Shown: positions 39,468-50,135 of the stretch, in pieces
Layout: each line of letters begins with the position of its first letter
Numbering within the stretch: position 1 is the stretch's first letter
NCBI GenBank assembly: GCA_965153355.1
Contig: OZ231128.1
Coordinates: 9,548,001 to 9,612,000 of the forward strand
Length of the DNA stretch: 64,000 nucleotides
Reading direction: 5' to 3'
Source: Flaccisagitta enflata
Lineage: Eukaryota > Chaetognatha > Sagittoidea > Aphragmophora
Position numbers and translations under genes: made by a program
The notes under the pieces: model-generated
What the model was told of the DNA's origin: nothing
Seen by the model: only the letters and a program-made list of their open reading frames with translations
The model's database searches: none

Positions 39468-39815
39468 CAGGTCGCCCAAGGGCGCTGGTGGTCATGATAC
39501 CTCTGCCCTGCTTTGCATGGCGAAATCCAATGAGAGGCAGGGCAGAGGCCTGAAGGGGATGAAGTCCTGTAGAACACAGAGGACTTTCGTCCATCCGCTT
39601 GTCCATCTGTCCGTCCTTCCCCTCAGGCCCTCTCAAGCCTGAAATCTGCCCTCTCAGGCCTAAAATCTGCCCTCTCAGGCCTGAAATCTGCCCTCTCAGG
39701 CCTTGAATCTGAGAGGGAAGATTTCAGGCCTTAAAGGGAAGATCTTAGGCCTTAGAGGGCAGATTCAAAGCCTGAGAGGACTGGTTTCAGGCCTGAGACA
39801 GTCAGGATTCCCGAT
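39468..39815. mobile_element. Family C element with 21-bp core
   Basis: Begins AACAGGTCGCCCAAGGGCGC, GCCCTGCTTTGCATGG, GGGCAGAGGCCTGAAGGGGA and GTCCTGTAGAACACAGAGGA. It has GTCC units, then 21-bp units (CCCTCTCAGGCCTGAAATCTG). The units invert half way (GAGAGGGAAGATTTCAGGCC), so the core is itself palindromic. Confidence 0.85.
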
Positions 39816-39844
39816 TGCAAAAAGCTTAAAGAAAATTAAAAAAA

Positions 39845-40545
39845 AATGGACACCTCACAGATTTTTGCACAAAGGACCTAAAAAGGCAGTAGAACACGAT
39901 TCTGATATTCATTTTTACCTAACTTGAGCCAAAAAAAAATAGAAACGGTTTTTTTGTGCTGAAAACAGCTATTTTTCTTTAAAGAATGGTGTAAAATGAA
40001 ACATTTTAGACTCTTTTTTTACAGAAACTTAAAGTACCAATAGCAATTGATACTTGAGTGAACCTAGAACAATTTTGAATCGGTCTGCGAGGTTCATAAA
40101 TTGCATTAGAATCCTCAAAAATAAAAAAATGACCCAAAATAAAAAAAATTCTAAAAACTGATGTTTTGAAACAGTTTCTAAGGGTAAGATATGCTATCAG
40201 TATGAATTTCATTAATGTACTCAAAAAAACACGCATGTTAAAGGCAAAAAACGCAAAACCGCAATATGCAAATGAGATCAAGTGCAAACTTTCAAAAATA
40301 GCAAAAATTGTGTAGAAACACCAAAAATTGAATCAGCACAGTGCAAATGAACAACATACATCAATATCAGTCAGAATTAACCAAAAAATATAGAAAAAAT
40401 AGTGTTTTTATAGCAAAAACCACAATTTTTTACATAAAAAAACGTTTCTAATTTTTTTGGCTCAAGTTAGGTCAAAATGAATATCAGAATCGTGTTGTAC
40501 AGCCTTTATAGATCCCCTGTGCAAAAAACTGTGATGTGTCCATCT
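39845..40545. mobile_element. Foldback element of about 700 bp
   Basis: Left arm ATGGACACCTCACAGATTTT and AACACGATTCTGATATTCAT plus TTTTACCTAACTTGAGCC; the right arm is the inverse with few mismatches. It ends exactly where the Family A TTTTTTAG begins. Confidence 0.85.
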
Positions 40546-41345
40546 TTTTTTAGTCGCGTGCACGCGACTCTACAACCCGCTCCGTCGGTCCGTCCGTCCG
40601 TCGGTCGGTCGGTAACACTTAGCTTTTTTGCGTCGTTTTTGGTAATTTTGGGTTATCTGGAGTTATTTTGAGTCATTTTAAGTCATCTGTAGACTTACTC
40701 TAAGTCTGGTCTAAGTCTGGTCTAAGTCTGGTCTAAGTCTGGTCTAAGTCTGGTCTAAGTCTGGTCTAAGTCTGGTCTAAGTCTGGTCTAAGTCTGGTCT
40801 AAGTCTGGTCTAAGTCTGGTCTAAGTCTGGTCTAAGTCTGGTCTAAGTCTGGTCTAAGTCTGGTCTAAGTCTGGTCTAAGTCTGGTCTAAGTCTGGTCTA
40901 AGTCTGGTCTAAGTCTGGTCTAAGTCTGGTCCAAGTCTGGTCTAAGTCTGGTCTAAGTCTGGTCTAAGTCTGGTCTAAGTCTGGTCTAAGTCTGGTCTAA
41001 GTCTGGTCTAAGTCTGGTCTAAGTCTGGTCTAAGTCTGGTCTAAGTCTGGTCTAAGTCCGGTCTAAGTCTGGTCTAAGTCTGGTCTAAGTCCGGTCTAAG
41101 TCCGGTCTAAGTCCGGTCTAAGTCCGGTCTAAGTCCGGTCTAAGTCTGGTCTAAGTCTGGTCTAAGTCTGGTCTAAGTCTGGTCTAAGTCTGGTCTAAGT
41201 CTGGTCTAAGTCTGGTCTAAGTCTGGTCTAAGTCTGGTCTAAGTCTGGTCTAAGTCTGGTCTAAGCCAATAAAGTAATACAATAAGGAGTCAGGTCAATT
41301 CAATTATCTTTGTCTCGCACGCGACTTATAGGTGTTGGCCTTGTT
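40546..41345 (+). mobile_element. Family A (A2) element carrying an expanded 11-bp array
   Basis: 5' end TTTTTTAG with perfect palindrome AGTCGCGTGCACGCGACT, then CTACAACCCGCTCCGTCGG and a GTCC/GTCG core. The 3' end GCACGCGACTTATAGGTGTT plus GGCCTTGTTTTTT lies 700 bp on. Everything between is the array described next, so the satellite grew inside the element. Confidence 0.85.
40690..41265. repeat. 11-bp minisatellite (GGTCTAAGTCT)n, about 52 copies
   Basis: Almost perfectly homogeneous. A variant with a T to C change (AAGTCCGGTCT) is clustered at about 41055-41145, and one GGTCCAAGTCT lies at about 40929. Clustering of the variant indicates local duplication of runs of units. Confidence 0.97.
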
Positions 41346-41379
41346 TTTTCAAAACCCTTAAAATTGAGATTTTCTTTAA

Positions 41380-41570
41380 CCAGAATCCTGACCGTGAGAG
41401 GGCAAATTTTAGGCCAGAGTGAGCAGATTTTAGGTCTTGGAGGGCAGATTTTAGACCTGAGAGGGCTTGGGGGGACAAACAAATGGATGAACGAACAAAC
41501 GAATGAACAAACAAAAGTCCTCTGTGTTCTACAGGACTTCGTCCCCTTCCGGGCCGCTGCCCAAAAACCA
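41380..41570. mobile_element. Family C element, one half
   Basis: 21-bp-type units (GAGAGGGCAAATTTTAGGCC), GGGGGGACAAACAAATGGAT, then arm AGTCCTCTGTGTTCTACAGG and CGGGCCGCTGCCCAAAAAC. The opposite arm is missing. Confidence 0.8.
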
Positions 41571-41639
41571 GAAGTCAAACAATGAAACAAAGAAACAAAC
41601 AAAGAAACAAAGAAACATAGAAAGGGAGATGAATGATAA

Positions 41640-41650
41640 GTAGAAAGAAA

Positions 41651-41691
<41 letters not shown>

Positions 41692-41712
41692 CAAGAAAGA
41701 AAGAAAGAAAAA

Positions 41713-41747
<35 letters not shown>

Positions 41748-41812
41748 TAAGAAAGAAAGAGAGAAAGACAGAGATAAAGAGAGAACGAAAGAAAAAGAAA
41801 GAAAGATAAATG
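41640..41812. repeat. (GAAA)n microsatellite
   Basis: About 170 bp GAAA downstream of the A-rich end of a Family C arm. Confidence 0.94.
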
Positions 41813-41907
41813 ATAAGTGATTTTCTCTTAGTCGCGCATCTTGTGGCAAGCAGACTTTGTGCTTGACTCCTTTTGTTTATGTTGTCTCTTTTGGTCGCTG
41901 TGAACAT

Positions 41908-41940
41908 GTGGGGGGGAGGGGGGGGAGAAGGGGGGGGGTG
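41908..41940 (+). other. G-run cluster with quadruplex potential
   Basis: Four runs of 4 to 11 G separated by A or GAA. This fits the G3+N1-7 pattern expected of a G-quadruplex. Confidence 0.7.
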
Positions 41941-42003
41941 AAAGCCGACGCTAATGGAACGCAGGAAGGAGCAAGAGGCACCGTCGCATATTTCCAACCT
42001 TTT

Positions 42004-42162
42004 CTTTTACTTTTCTTTTCTTTTCTTTTTTTTTCTTCTTCTTCTTCTTCTTCTTCTTCTTTCTTCTTCTTTCTTCTTCTTCTCCTTCTTTCTTCTCCTT
42101 CTTCTTCTTACTTCTTCTTCTTTCTTCTTCTTCTTCTTTCTTCTTCTTCCACTTCTTCTTCC

Positions 42163-42193
<31 letters not shown>

Positions 42194-42615
42194 CTTCTTC
42201 TTCTTCTTCTTCTTCTTCTTCTTCTTCTTCTTCTTCTTCTTCTTCTTCTTCTTCTTCTTCTTCTTCTTCTTTTTCTTCTTCTTCTTCTTCTTCTTCTTCT
42301 TCTCTTCTTCTTCTTCTTCTCTTCTTCCACTCTTCCCACTTCTTCCTTCTTCTTCTTCTTCTTCTTCTTCTTCTTCTTCTTCTTCCTTTCTTCTTCTTCT
42401 TCTCCTTCTCTTCTTCTTCCACTTTCTTCTCTCTCCTTCTTTCATCTTCTTTCTTCTTCTTCTTCTTCTTCTTCTTCTTCTTCTTCTTCTTCTTCTCTTC
42501 TTCTTCTTCTTCTTCTTCTTCTTCTTCTTCTTCTTCTTCTTCTTCTTCTTCTTCTTCTTCTTCTTCTTCTTCTTCTTCTTCTTCTTCTTCTTCTTCTTCT
42601 TCTTCTTCTTCCACT
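42004..42615. repeat. (TTC)n, about 610 bp
   Basis: TTC triplets with CTTTC and CCAC interruptions, cleanest at 42170-42275 and 42450-42610. It is the longest pure-pyrimidine triplet tract in the window. Frames of 327, 264 and 224 aa are its translation. Confidence 0.97.
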
Positions 42616-43009
42616 TCCTTCTCAACTTTCCTGCTCATGTTTTCCCACGTTTTTTCTCATGTTTTTTTTTTTTTTTTTTTGGTTTTGTTTCCTTTCCTCA
42701 TTTCCTGTGTTTCCTTTTCTCACCTCAGATCTCTCTTCTCCAGCTTAGGCAATCTTTCCGGCCAAAGAAATTGTCTGATTTCGTTTCTTGTTTTTTTTTT
42801 CTTTTTGTTTTTTGTCTTTGAATCTCTTTCTTCCAATTGAGTTCAGACGACGTGTCACACAGCGAGTGCGTAAACTGCATACACGGTCAAGTTTGTGTAT
42901 ATCGTGTCTCTGTTGTGTCTATGTTGTTTGTGTTGTGTCTATGTTGTGTGTCTTTATCGCGTTTCCAGTTCGTAAATCGTTCATCGAATCTGCTGGGTCT
43001 GCGAACGCA

Positions 43010-43905
43010 AGACATGAAATGTGTCTTACGCAGAATGAGTTTTTCACGAATTGAGTCGTACGCAGAATGAGTCTCACACGAATTGAGTCATACGCAGAAT
43101 CAGTCTTACACAAATTGAGTCTTATGTAGAATGAGTCTTACACAAAATGAGTTTTACACAAAATGAGTCGTATACGAAATGAGTCTTACGCAGAATGAGT
43201 CCTACACAAACTGAGTCTTACACGAAATACATTTTTCACAAAATGTGTGTTACACGCAATGAGTCTTACGCAGAATGAGTCTTACACAAAATGAGTGTTA
43301 CAAAAATGATTCTTACACAAAATGAGTCTTACACAAAATAAGTCTTACAAATAATGAGTCTTACGCAGAATGAGTCTTACGCAGAATGAGTCTTACATGA
43401 AATGAGTCTTACAAAAAATGAGTCTTACACGAAATGAGTCTTACATAAAATCAGTCTTACATGAAATCAGTCTGACGCAGAATGAGTCTTACACGAATTG
43501 AGTCTTACAAAAAATGAATCTTACACAAAATGAGTCTTACGCAGAATGAGTCTTACACAAAATGAGTCTGACAAAAAAAAGTCTTACACAAAATGAGTCT
43601 TACGCAGAATGAGACTGACAGAAAATGAGTCTTACAAAAAAACAGCTTACACAGAATGAGTCTTACGCAGAATGAGCCTTACACAAAATGAATGTTACAA
43701 AAAATGAGTCTTACACAAAATGAGTCTAACACAAAATGAGTCTTACAAAGAATGAGTCTTATACAACATGAGTCTCACACAAAATGAGTCTTACACAAAA
43801 TGAGTCTTACGCAGAATGAGTCATACACAAAATGAGTCTTACACGAAATGAGTCTTACGCAGAATGAGTCATACACGAAATGAGTCTTACACAATATGAG
43901 TATTT
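43010..43905. repeat. 16-bp minisatellite (GAGTCTTACACAAAAT)n, about 56 copies
   Basis: Units alternate between variants GAGTCTTACACAAAAT, GAGTCTTACGCAGAAT and GAGTCTTACACGAAAT in no strict order. Divergence is higher than in the 11-bp array. A weak related tract (TGTCTATGTTGTGTGTC) precedes it. Confidence 0.96.
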
Positions 43906-44253
43906 CAGCGTCTCCTTCATCATCGGCCCTCGAATAATTTCCATCATCAACAAAAGCAGACAAGTGGAAACAAGGAGACAGTTTTTTTCTTCTTAAACAT
44001 CGCTCGGCTTGTGTTGGGTGATGATTTAGCGGAAAAAATCACTTGCCACGAGCATGAGAGAAAACAAGCCCGATCAGGCAACGATGCGTCCAGACTGTGT
44101 CTCTGCGTGTATTGACTTTTGCGTTCGACTTGGACGGACAGAAAGATGAAAAGACATAGTACTATAAGAGGCTCTCAAAACTTCCTAACGACTGTTTGAC
44201 TTGATGAGTGACATCCTCGCAGCTTACATTGCCGAAAACTGCGATTTTTAAGG
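43906..44253. other. Unique stretch
   Basis: No repeat or gene recognised. ACTATAAGAGGCTCTC at 44160 echoes the Family A CTATAAGAGGCTTTG block. Confidence 0.4.
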
Positions 44254-44368
44254 AGGCGTAACGGACGGACGGACGGACGGACGGACGGACGGACGGACGG
44301 ACGGACAGAAGGACGGACGGACGGACGGACAGACCCTCTTATAGAGATGCGAGGACGCATCTAAAAAG
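44254..44368 (-). mobile_element. Family A (A3 variant), core and hairpin
   Basis: (GGAC)n about 80 bp, then CCCTCTTATAGAG and hairpin AGATGCGAGGACGCATCT plus AAAAAG. This subtype differs from A1 and A2 in stem sequence but keeps stem length and CTCTTATAGA. Confidence 0.82.
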
Positions 44369-44407
44369 AGGAACGCTGTTGCAGGAGATGACATGGCTGG
44401 GTTGCAT

Positions 44408-44592
44408 TAAAAAGGCCGGATACACGGCCAATACCAGTCGCCTGCGGGTGAGCGGGAGCAGTGACAAGTGAAAATAAAAGATCTTTAGCAGGAGCATTAA
44501 AGCTGTAAAGGTATGATGGACGGACGGACTAACCAATTGATAGACCAACCGATCAAGGGACCTACGTAGCGGGTTTTAGAGTCGCGTTGATG
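44408..44592 (-). mobile_element. Family A (A2), reverse
   Basis: AAAAAGGCCGGATACACGGC, CAGTCGCCTGCGGGTGAGCG, core GGACGGACGGAC with GACCAACCGATC, then GCGGGTTTTAGAGTCGCG. The hairpin right arm is lost. Confidence 0.82.
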
Positions 44593-44717
44593 GGGAAGGA
44601 AAAGAAGTAAGAGTGAGCGGAAGGGCGAGTTAAATAGCAGAAGACCGGTCACTTATTCTAGCTTATTTTAGTGTAAGTGTGTTAACTGTTCATAAGAATG
44701 AAGCCGCCACGCGCTTT

Positions 44718-45560
44718 GATGTACAAGCACAAGTAGCAAACGTGGTAAATACAAGATAATAGCGATACGACGCACTGAAATTTAAGTAAGAGGAATTTAC
44801 CCAGAGAACTAAGTTACCATTCATGTTACTATTTTTGCTTGGGTCAATGCTTGTGTTTATTTCTTTGTACTTTAAATTGTAAACTTAAATGAGGAAACTC
44901 ATCTGTCACCGGCAACGGACAAAAATGCAAAAAGATTGAAAAATATTCAATTCTGATGAGACTAAAAAGTGAATGAAATAGTGACAATCATTTCAGTAAC
45001 TGCTAACTGAAAATTTTAAATTTGCATAAAAAATCCAAATATCATTGAAATAAGAACATAGCGCCCTCAGTTGATCTTTTAGGAATCGGGCTATGTTTTG
45101 GTTTTCTTGATATTTTGATTTTCTATGCAAATTTGAAATTTTCAATGAGCCATGGTCCCTTGACAAAATGAGTTTTTGTTGAATTTGGAATATTTTTTCA
45201 GCTGTAAAATAAAGGATTGAAATTTAAAACTGGCAAATGCAAGTCAATTAATTGCAAAATATGGTTGTTGGTAGTCATATTGAAAATATTAAAACAAAAA
45301 TTTTCATTAAATTTTATTTTATAAATTTCATGACTTATCTAGCTCGGGTAGCAAATTCTATGGTAATTTTCAGTGCGTCATACTTAGATTAGCAGCGATC
45401 ATAGTAGATACAAGATAATGGCAATACTAAGATAAGCAGCAATCATGGTAAATACAAGTTAATGGCAATACTAAGACCAGCAGCGATCATGGTAGATACA
45501 AGATAATGGCAATACTAAGATAAGCAGCGATCATGGAGTATCCAAGATAATGGCAATACC
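44718..45560. repeat. 44-bp tandem array split by a MITE
   Basis: Units contain GGTAGATACAAGATAATGGC plus AATACTAAGATAAGCAGCGA. One unit lies left of the MITE (44738-44767) and four right (45381-45560). Confidence 0.88.
44768..45380. mobile_element. Foldback MITE with TA TSD inside the 44-bp array
   Basis: Left CGACGCACTGAAATTT and right AATTTTCAGTGCGTCA are inverted copies, flanked by TA at 44766-44767 and 45381-45382. The TA corresponds to the TA of AATACTAAG in intact array units. Inner arms also pair (AAATTTGCATAAAAAATCC with TTTTCTATGCAAATTTG). Confidence 0.87.
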
Positions 45561-46138
45561 TCTGCTTTCCCGAGAAAGGGAAGAACAACACTCTTCGTCA
45601 CGGAAGACAAAAACCGAAATCAAATTCTCTCCACTCAAAATTCTTGGAAAGTCGGAGCTCGTAATTTCGATTGTTCTTTTGGTTTTGCAATTCCAGTGGG
45701 ATTGAGTCTTAACGAGCCGGCAGCGCCGCCTCATGGTCACCAGAGAAATCACACTCGGTTGAGAGGCAATTGTTCAACGCAAGTTCATTCTATTTTAGGA
45801 AGTGTGAACTTGAAGCGTATGTAATGATTAGGGGAGCTACACATTGGTCAATTTGGTTCTAACATCTTGAAGAAATAATTCTTTTGTATCCTATTTAGGC
45901 AAAAAAAGATCCGCCAGTTCTGGAAAACGATGTAAACAAGATTAGCAAAACGTTACACCTAGTTGCGTGCTTTGTTTCTTATCGCACATCAATTTCAAAG
46001 ACGCCATTGGCTCAGGAAATGTTCAGGGATATGCGCCAACTTTCATTAATACATTTCTAGAGTTCCTATTTCATTGTAAAAACTCAGAACAAAAAGATAG
46101 CAATATCTGGGATCTCAAAATCAAGCTGATTTACTGTC

Positions 46139-46140
<2 letters not shown>
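45561..46140. other. Unique stretch, no supported gene
   Basis: The 73-aa reverse frame (45531-45752) overlaps the end of the 44-bp array and shows no domain. Confidence 0.4.
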
Positions 46141-46286
<146 letters not shown>

Positions 46287-46394
46287 ACCCGGGGAATGAC
46301 CATTCACCAGAAAGACGAGGTATCGATACGAAACGCAGCAACGCAGAAATTAAGTGGTGCTTGGGCCCCAGGGGAAGACGGAAATGCATGAGAG

Positions 46395-46397
<3 letters not shown>

Positions 46398-46482
<85 letters not shown>
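46398..46482. repeat. (GA)n microsatellite
   Basis: About 85 bp pure GA. Confidence 0.96.
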
Positions 46483-46485
<3 letters not shown>

Positions 46486-47058
46486 TCTGAAAATAGAACG
46501 AAGCGCGTTTCATTTTGTTAACTAACTCTACATGACGCGGAAAGAGAGAAATCATTCCATTAAAATCATAGAGATCATAGAAATGGCAAAAAGTTGTGTA
46601 AGGATGATGACGGTAAAAACCTCACTCATTCTACGATTCTAGTTGAACAATATGCAACAAATCATATCTAAAATATAACTTTTCAACAAGAACTCGGAAG
46701 TTTAAGAAAGTGTCCATGGACGTGGTAAAAGTCGATCTTGAAAAGCAATCACCTAAGTTTTAAATTAGGATCGATATAAAGTTGAAAAATTAGAAATTCC
46801 TTTGAAAAACAGCCCTGAAAAGAGAAAAACATCAGTTGAGTTTGTTTAAAGTATCACAAAAAGCCTTTAGATGGAAGATCATCCTTCATGAATGATGCAA
46901 AAAGTGAAAAAAAAATTGCAATCTGTTTTACAGTTTTCATTTTTTTACAAAAGTCGGTCTTGATCCTGACTCGGTCTTAAACTCTTAGATGTGGCCTATT
47001 TCGGAGCCCCCCCCCCCTACATCCATGGACATGTTTGTGATCCCCTCCCTCCCCTCCT
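46483..47058. other. Unique stretch, nothing recognised
   Basis: AT-rich with a C9 run at 47008. No gene is supported. Confidence 0.4.
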
Positions 47059-47059
47059 A

Positions 47060-47130
47060 CTTTCCTTTCCTTTCCTTTCCTTTCCTTTCCTTTCCTTTCC
47101 TTTTCTTTCCTTTCCTTTCCTTTTCTTTCC
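47060..47130. repeat. (CTTTC)n pentanucleotide
   Basis: About 14 units with two TTTTC variants. Confidence 0.95.
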
Positions 47131-47433
47131 TCAACCTTTTACTCTCAATACGAAGCTTATTTTATCCCTTTCCTCTATTCTTTACTCAGAGAGATCTTTT
47201 TGAATAGAAACAGATAAGGCCAACTCATTTTTTTCTATCCAAGAATGTGATTGTATTTTCCTTACTCTTATTTCATATTTTTCTCAAGATTTTGGTTTTG
47301 TAGTTTGTTTTGATATAAGCTTTTCTGCACCTGAGTAGCGGATCTAGTACAGTGATCATAGCAGGAGTGAAATCAATGGAACCAGATGGTCACCATGTAA
47401 TGTTCAGATGTGATTAAATTTGAATCTGTAAAA

Positions 47434-47769
<336 letters not shown>

Positions 47770-47801
47770 CGTGGTTGATTCTGTCATATTCGTGTCATGT
47801 C

Positions 47802-47985
47802 TTTTTAGTTGCGGACACGCAACTCTATAAGATGCTTTGTCCGTCCGTCCGTCCGTCCGTCCGTCGGTCCGTCGGTCCGTCCGTCTGTCGGTCCGTCCGT
47901 AACCATCGAGTCGAAAAGTGGTAAAATGCGCATTACAGCCCCTGCCCACCTGTCCGCAACTGATGGCCGTGTATCCGGCCTTGTT
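47802..47985 (+). mobile_element. Family A (A1), full length
   Basis: TTTTT with AGTTGCGGACACGCAACT, CTATAAGATGCTTTGTCC, a (GTCC/GTCG)n core of about 15 units, AACCATCGAGTCGAAAAGTG, CCCCTGCCCACCTGTCCGC and GTGTATCCGGCCTTGTT. Very close to the copy at 31798. Confidence 0.92.
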
Positions 47986-48071
47986 TTTTTCCATTTCCCT
48001 TGATAAGGATTTTACCTGAATAACATTGGCGATCAAAGCTTATTTTCGTTCTTGTTCAAGTCCGAGTCTCT

Positions 48072-48365
48072 GGGTGTGTTTATACTGATGACAAAAAACA
48101 CAATTATTCCAGTTATATGCTATCATAGCATGAACATGAACATGAATTTCACCGTCCCACGAGGGAGTGAGCAAAGTGAGTGAGCGAGCCCCTAAATGGA
48201 GTGAGCGAGTGAAGCGAGTGGGTGAAGTGAAGCAAGCGAGTAACTTAAAGTGAACGCTGCGGAGCAAGTGAGTAGTGAGCGGAGTGAGCAGTGTGAGCGA
48301 ACGAACGTAGCGAGGCACCAAGTGGCCCTTTCAAAACGCGGTTATCAGTGAGTATAAATGCGCCC
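48072..48365 (+). mobile_element. Family D MITE, 3-bp TSD TCT
   Basis: GGGTGTGTTTATACTGATG start and GTGAGTATAAATGCGCCC end. TCT lies at 48069-48071 and 48366-48368. It shares CCCACGAGGGAGTGAGC and AGTGGCCCTTTCAAAACGCG with other copies. Its ends carry TATACTGA in place of TCTAGTGA on both sides, a matched subtype also hinted at in 61706. Confidence 0.86.
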
Positions 48366-48749
48366 TCTCTCTAGTTGCTAGAAGCTGGGGAACAGCGAGA
48401 CAAGACTAGTTGACAGTAAGTCAATTTTCTTGTTACGCCTTGGTCGCAAACTCAGAGGAAAACTAAAGGAAAACGTTGGATAAAAGAAGGAAAAGGGGGA
48501 AGAGGTAAGAAAAGAAAGAAGAAACGATGGAAAAGGGAAACAGAATGAAGGACGGAGAGAAAGATAAGCAGAGCACGTTGGTCGCATTTTTGCATACTGT
48601 ATTCATTGCCGAGGTGAAATTTCATAGAGACATTACTTAAGTTGACTAGAGTCTAGACAATAGTAAGCAAAAGCATTGAATGAGTTCCGCGGTGGTGCTC
48701 GTCGAAAAAAGGGTTATCAGGTTAGGACTACTTGACTAAAATCTTTCAG

Positions 48750-49145
48750 AAACCTCTCTTCATGATAGTAATGAGATTTGTTGAGTTTTAGGATAATGGG
48801 ACATGATCTTCATAGTGCCGCCACCCCCCCAATTAAGATAGGATTCAATAGAAAATACAATGAATCTATTGAATCCTACAGTAGATCTCGTCAAGATTTG
48901 AGCTAATAGGGATGTGTTTCTATAGCAAACGACTATCATAGGCAGTAAATCATTCTTTTATTAGTTTATATTCCTAACATCAGTCATCTAGCTTTATTTC
49001 TCTTCCCATTATACTTGCCCATATCATCTTAATTCTAGACGAGATCCCCTGTATGTTAAATGGAGGGGGTTGGCGGTACTATGAAGAATCATCATTGAAG
49101 ACCATGTCCCATGATCATGAAACTTGGCAAATCTTGTTATTCAAT
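48750..49145. mobile_element. Diverged outer foldback element containing a nested MITE
   Basis: GGGACATGATCTTCATAGTG plus CCGCCACCCCCCCAA on the left pairs with AGGGGGTTGGCGGTACTATG and GAAGACCATGTCCC on the right. Arms differ by several indels. The nested element is at 48879-49051. A small perfect hairpin (GGATTCAATAGA / TCTATTGAATCC) lies at 48841-48876. Confidence 0.75.
48879..49051. mobile_element. Short MITE (family G), TA TSD
   Basis: CAGTAGATCTCGTCAAGA start and GACGAGATCCCCTG end, TA on both sides (48877-48878, 49052-49053). Shares with 62516-63089 the CAGTAGAT terminus and the inner blocks TTTTATTAGTTTATATTCC and AAATCATTC. Confidence 0.8.
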
Positions 49146-49800
49146 CTTATGTTACAATAGATGGGGATAGTTCCTGCAACAGCGTTGGAGAGATTTCACT
49201 GGGATTTGAGTATGATAGTCCCACCCTGTTGGTATTTGTCATCCCAGTCAATTGGATGACGCATATAAACAAATAAATCCTATCACGATCTTTTTGGCTA
49301 TGAATATATACTGGGTAAGCAGGTCGTTTCATGTAGAAAGCTAGCATGTTTCCCATCTTCTTTTAAAAGCTTATCTTGTTCAAAGAGTCCCGATTCAGAT
49401 TTCATGCCGCAATCAGGACTGTACAATCGCGTCACGACCCCTCCTGGCAACCCCCTACAGGCATGACTATCTAAATCTTTTAGGGTAGCGGGTTTAGAAA
49501 GAATCTGCTACTGGCAATCTGAGCACAGTGGTGCACCGCTAGAGGGCACCCTCTATAACGGCATACCCGCCTATGAGACATGCAAGTTGCAGTTCCTTGA
49601 TGAATTTCGTATTCATTTCTATGCTGAAAAAAAGGCATCCTAACTACAAGGTGAAATTTAGCCCAGTCACGTCCCTGGGCATGCGCTCTAGTGAAGCTCA
49701 ACTATATATTCCAAAGAAATCAAACTCTGTTTCATATGATTTTACAAAAGTTGAAGAAATCGATTGAAACTCAGAGCAACCAAACAATGAACATGGCAAA
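49146..49800. other. Unique stretch, no supported gene
   Basis: Short frames on both strands without known domains (69, 73 and 64 aa). Confidence 0.35.
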
Positions 49801-50040
49801 AATACAGCCATTATGTGCGCCTTGCTGATAAAGAATGAATGAATGAATGAATGAATGAATGAATGAATGAATGAATGAATGAATGAATGAATGAATGAAG
49901 GAATGAATGAATGAATGAATGTTTTGGATGATTGAACATTTTGAATGAATGAATGAATGGATACATGAATTAGCATACGACTGAATGAAACTTAAAGCGG
50001 GAAGGCATGAGAGGTGATAGGAGTGAAGGAAAACATCGCA
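49800..50040. repeat. (GAAT)n with flanks shared with the 32.8 and 33.3 kb copies
   Basis: TGTGCGCCTTGCTGATAAAG before and GGCATGAGAGGTGATAGG after the (GAAT)n match TGCGCCTCGCTT and GGCATGAAAGGTGATAGG at 32735-32865 and 33270-33415. The microsatellite is therefore the core of a dispersed element. Confidence 0.85.
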
Positions 50041-50135
50041 ATCGTCTTGATCTCAAGAATTTTCGCATGGCAATATCTTTATGTATCAGTGACCATGTCG
50101 TTCCTTTTCGCATTCCTCATACTTTTTACTTTTTT

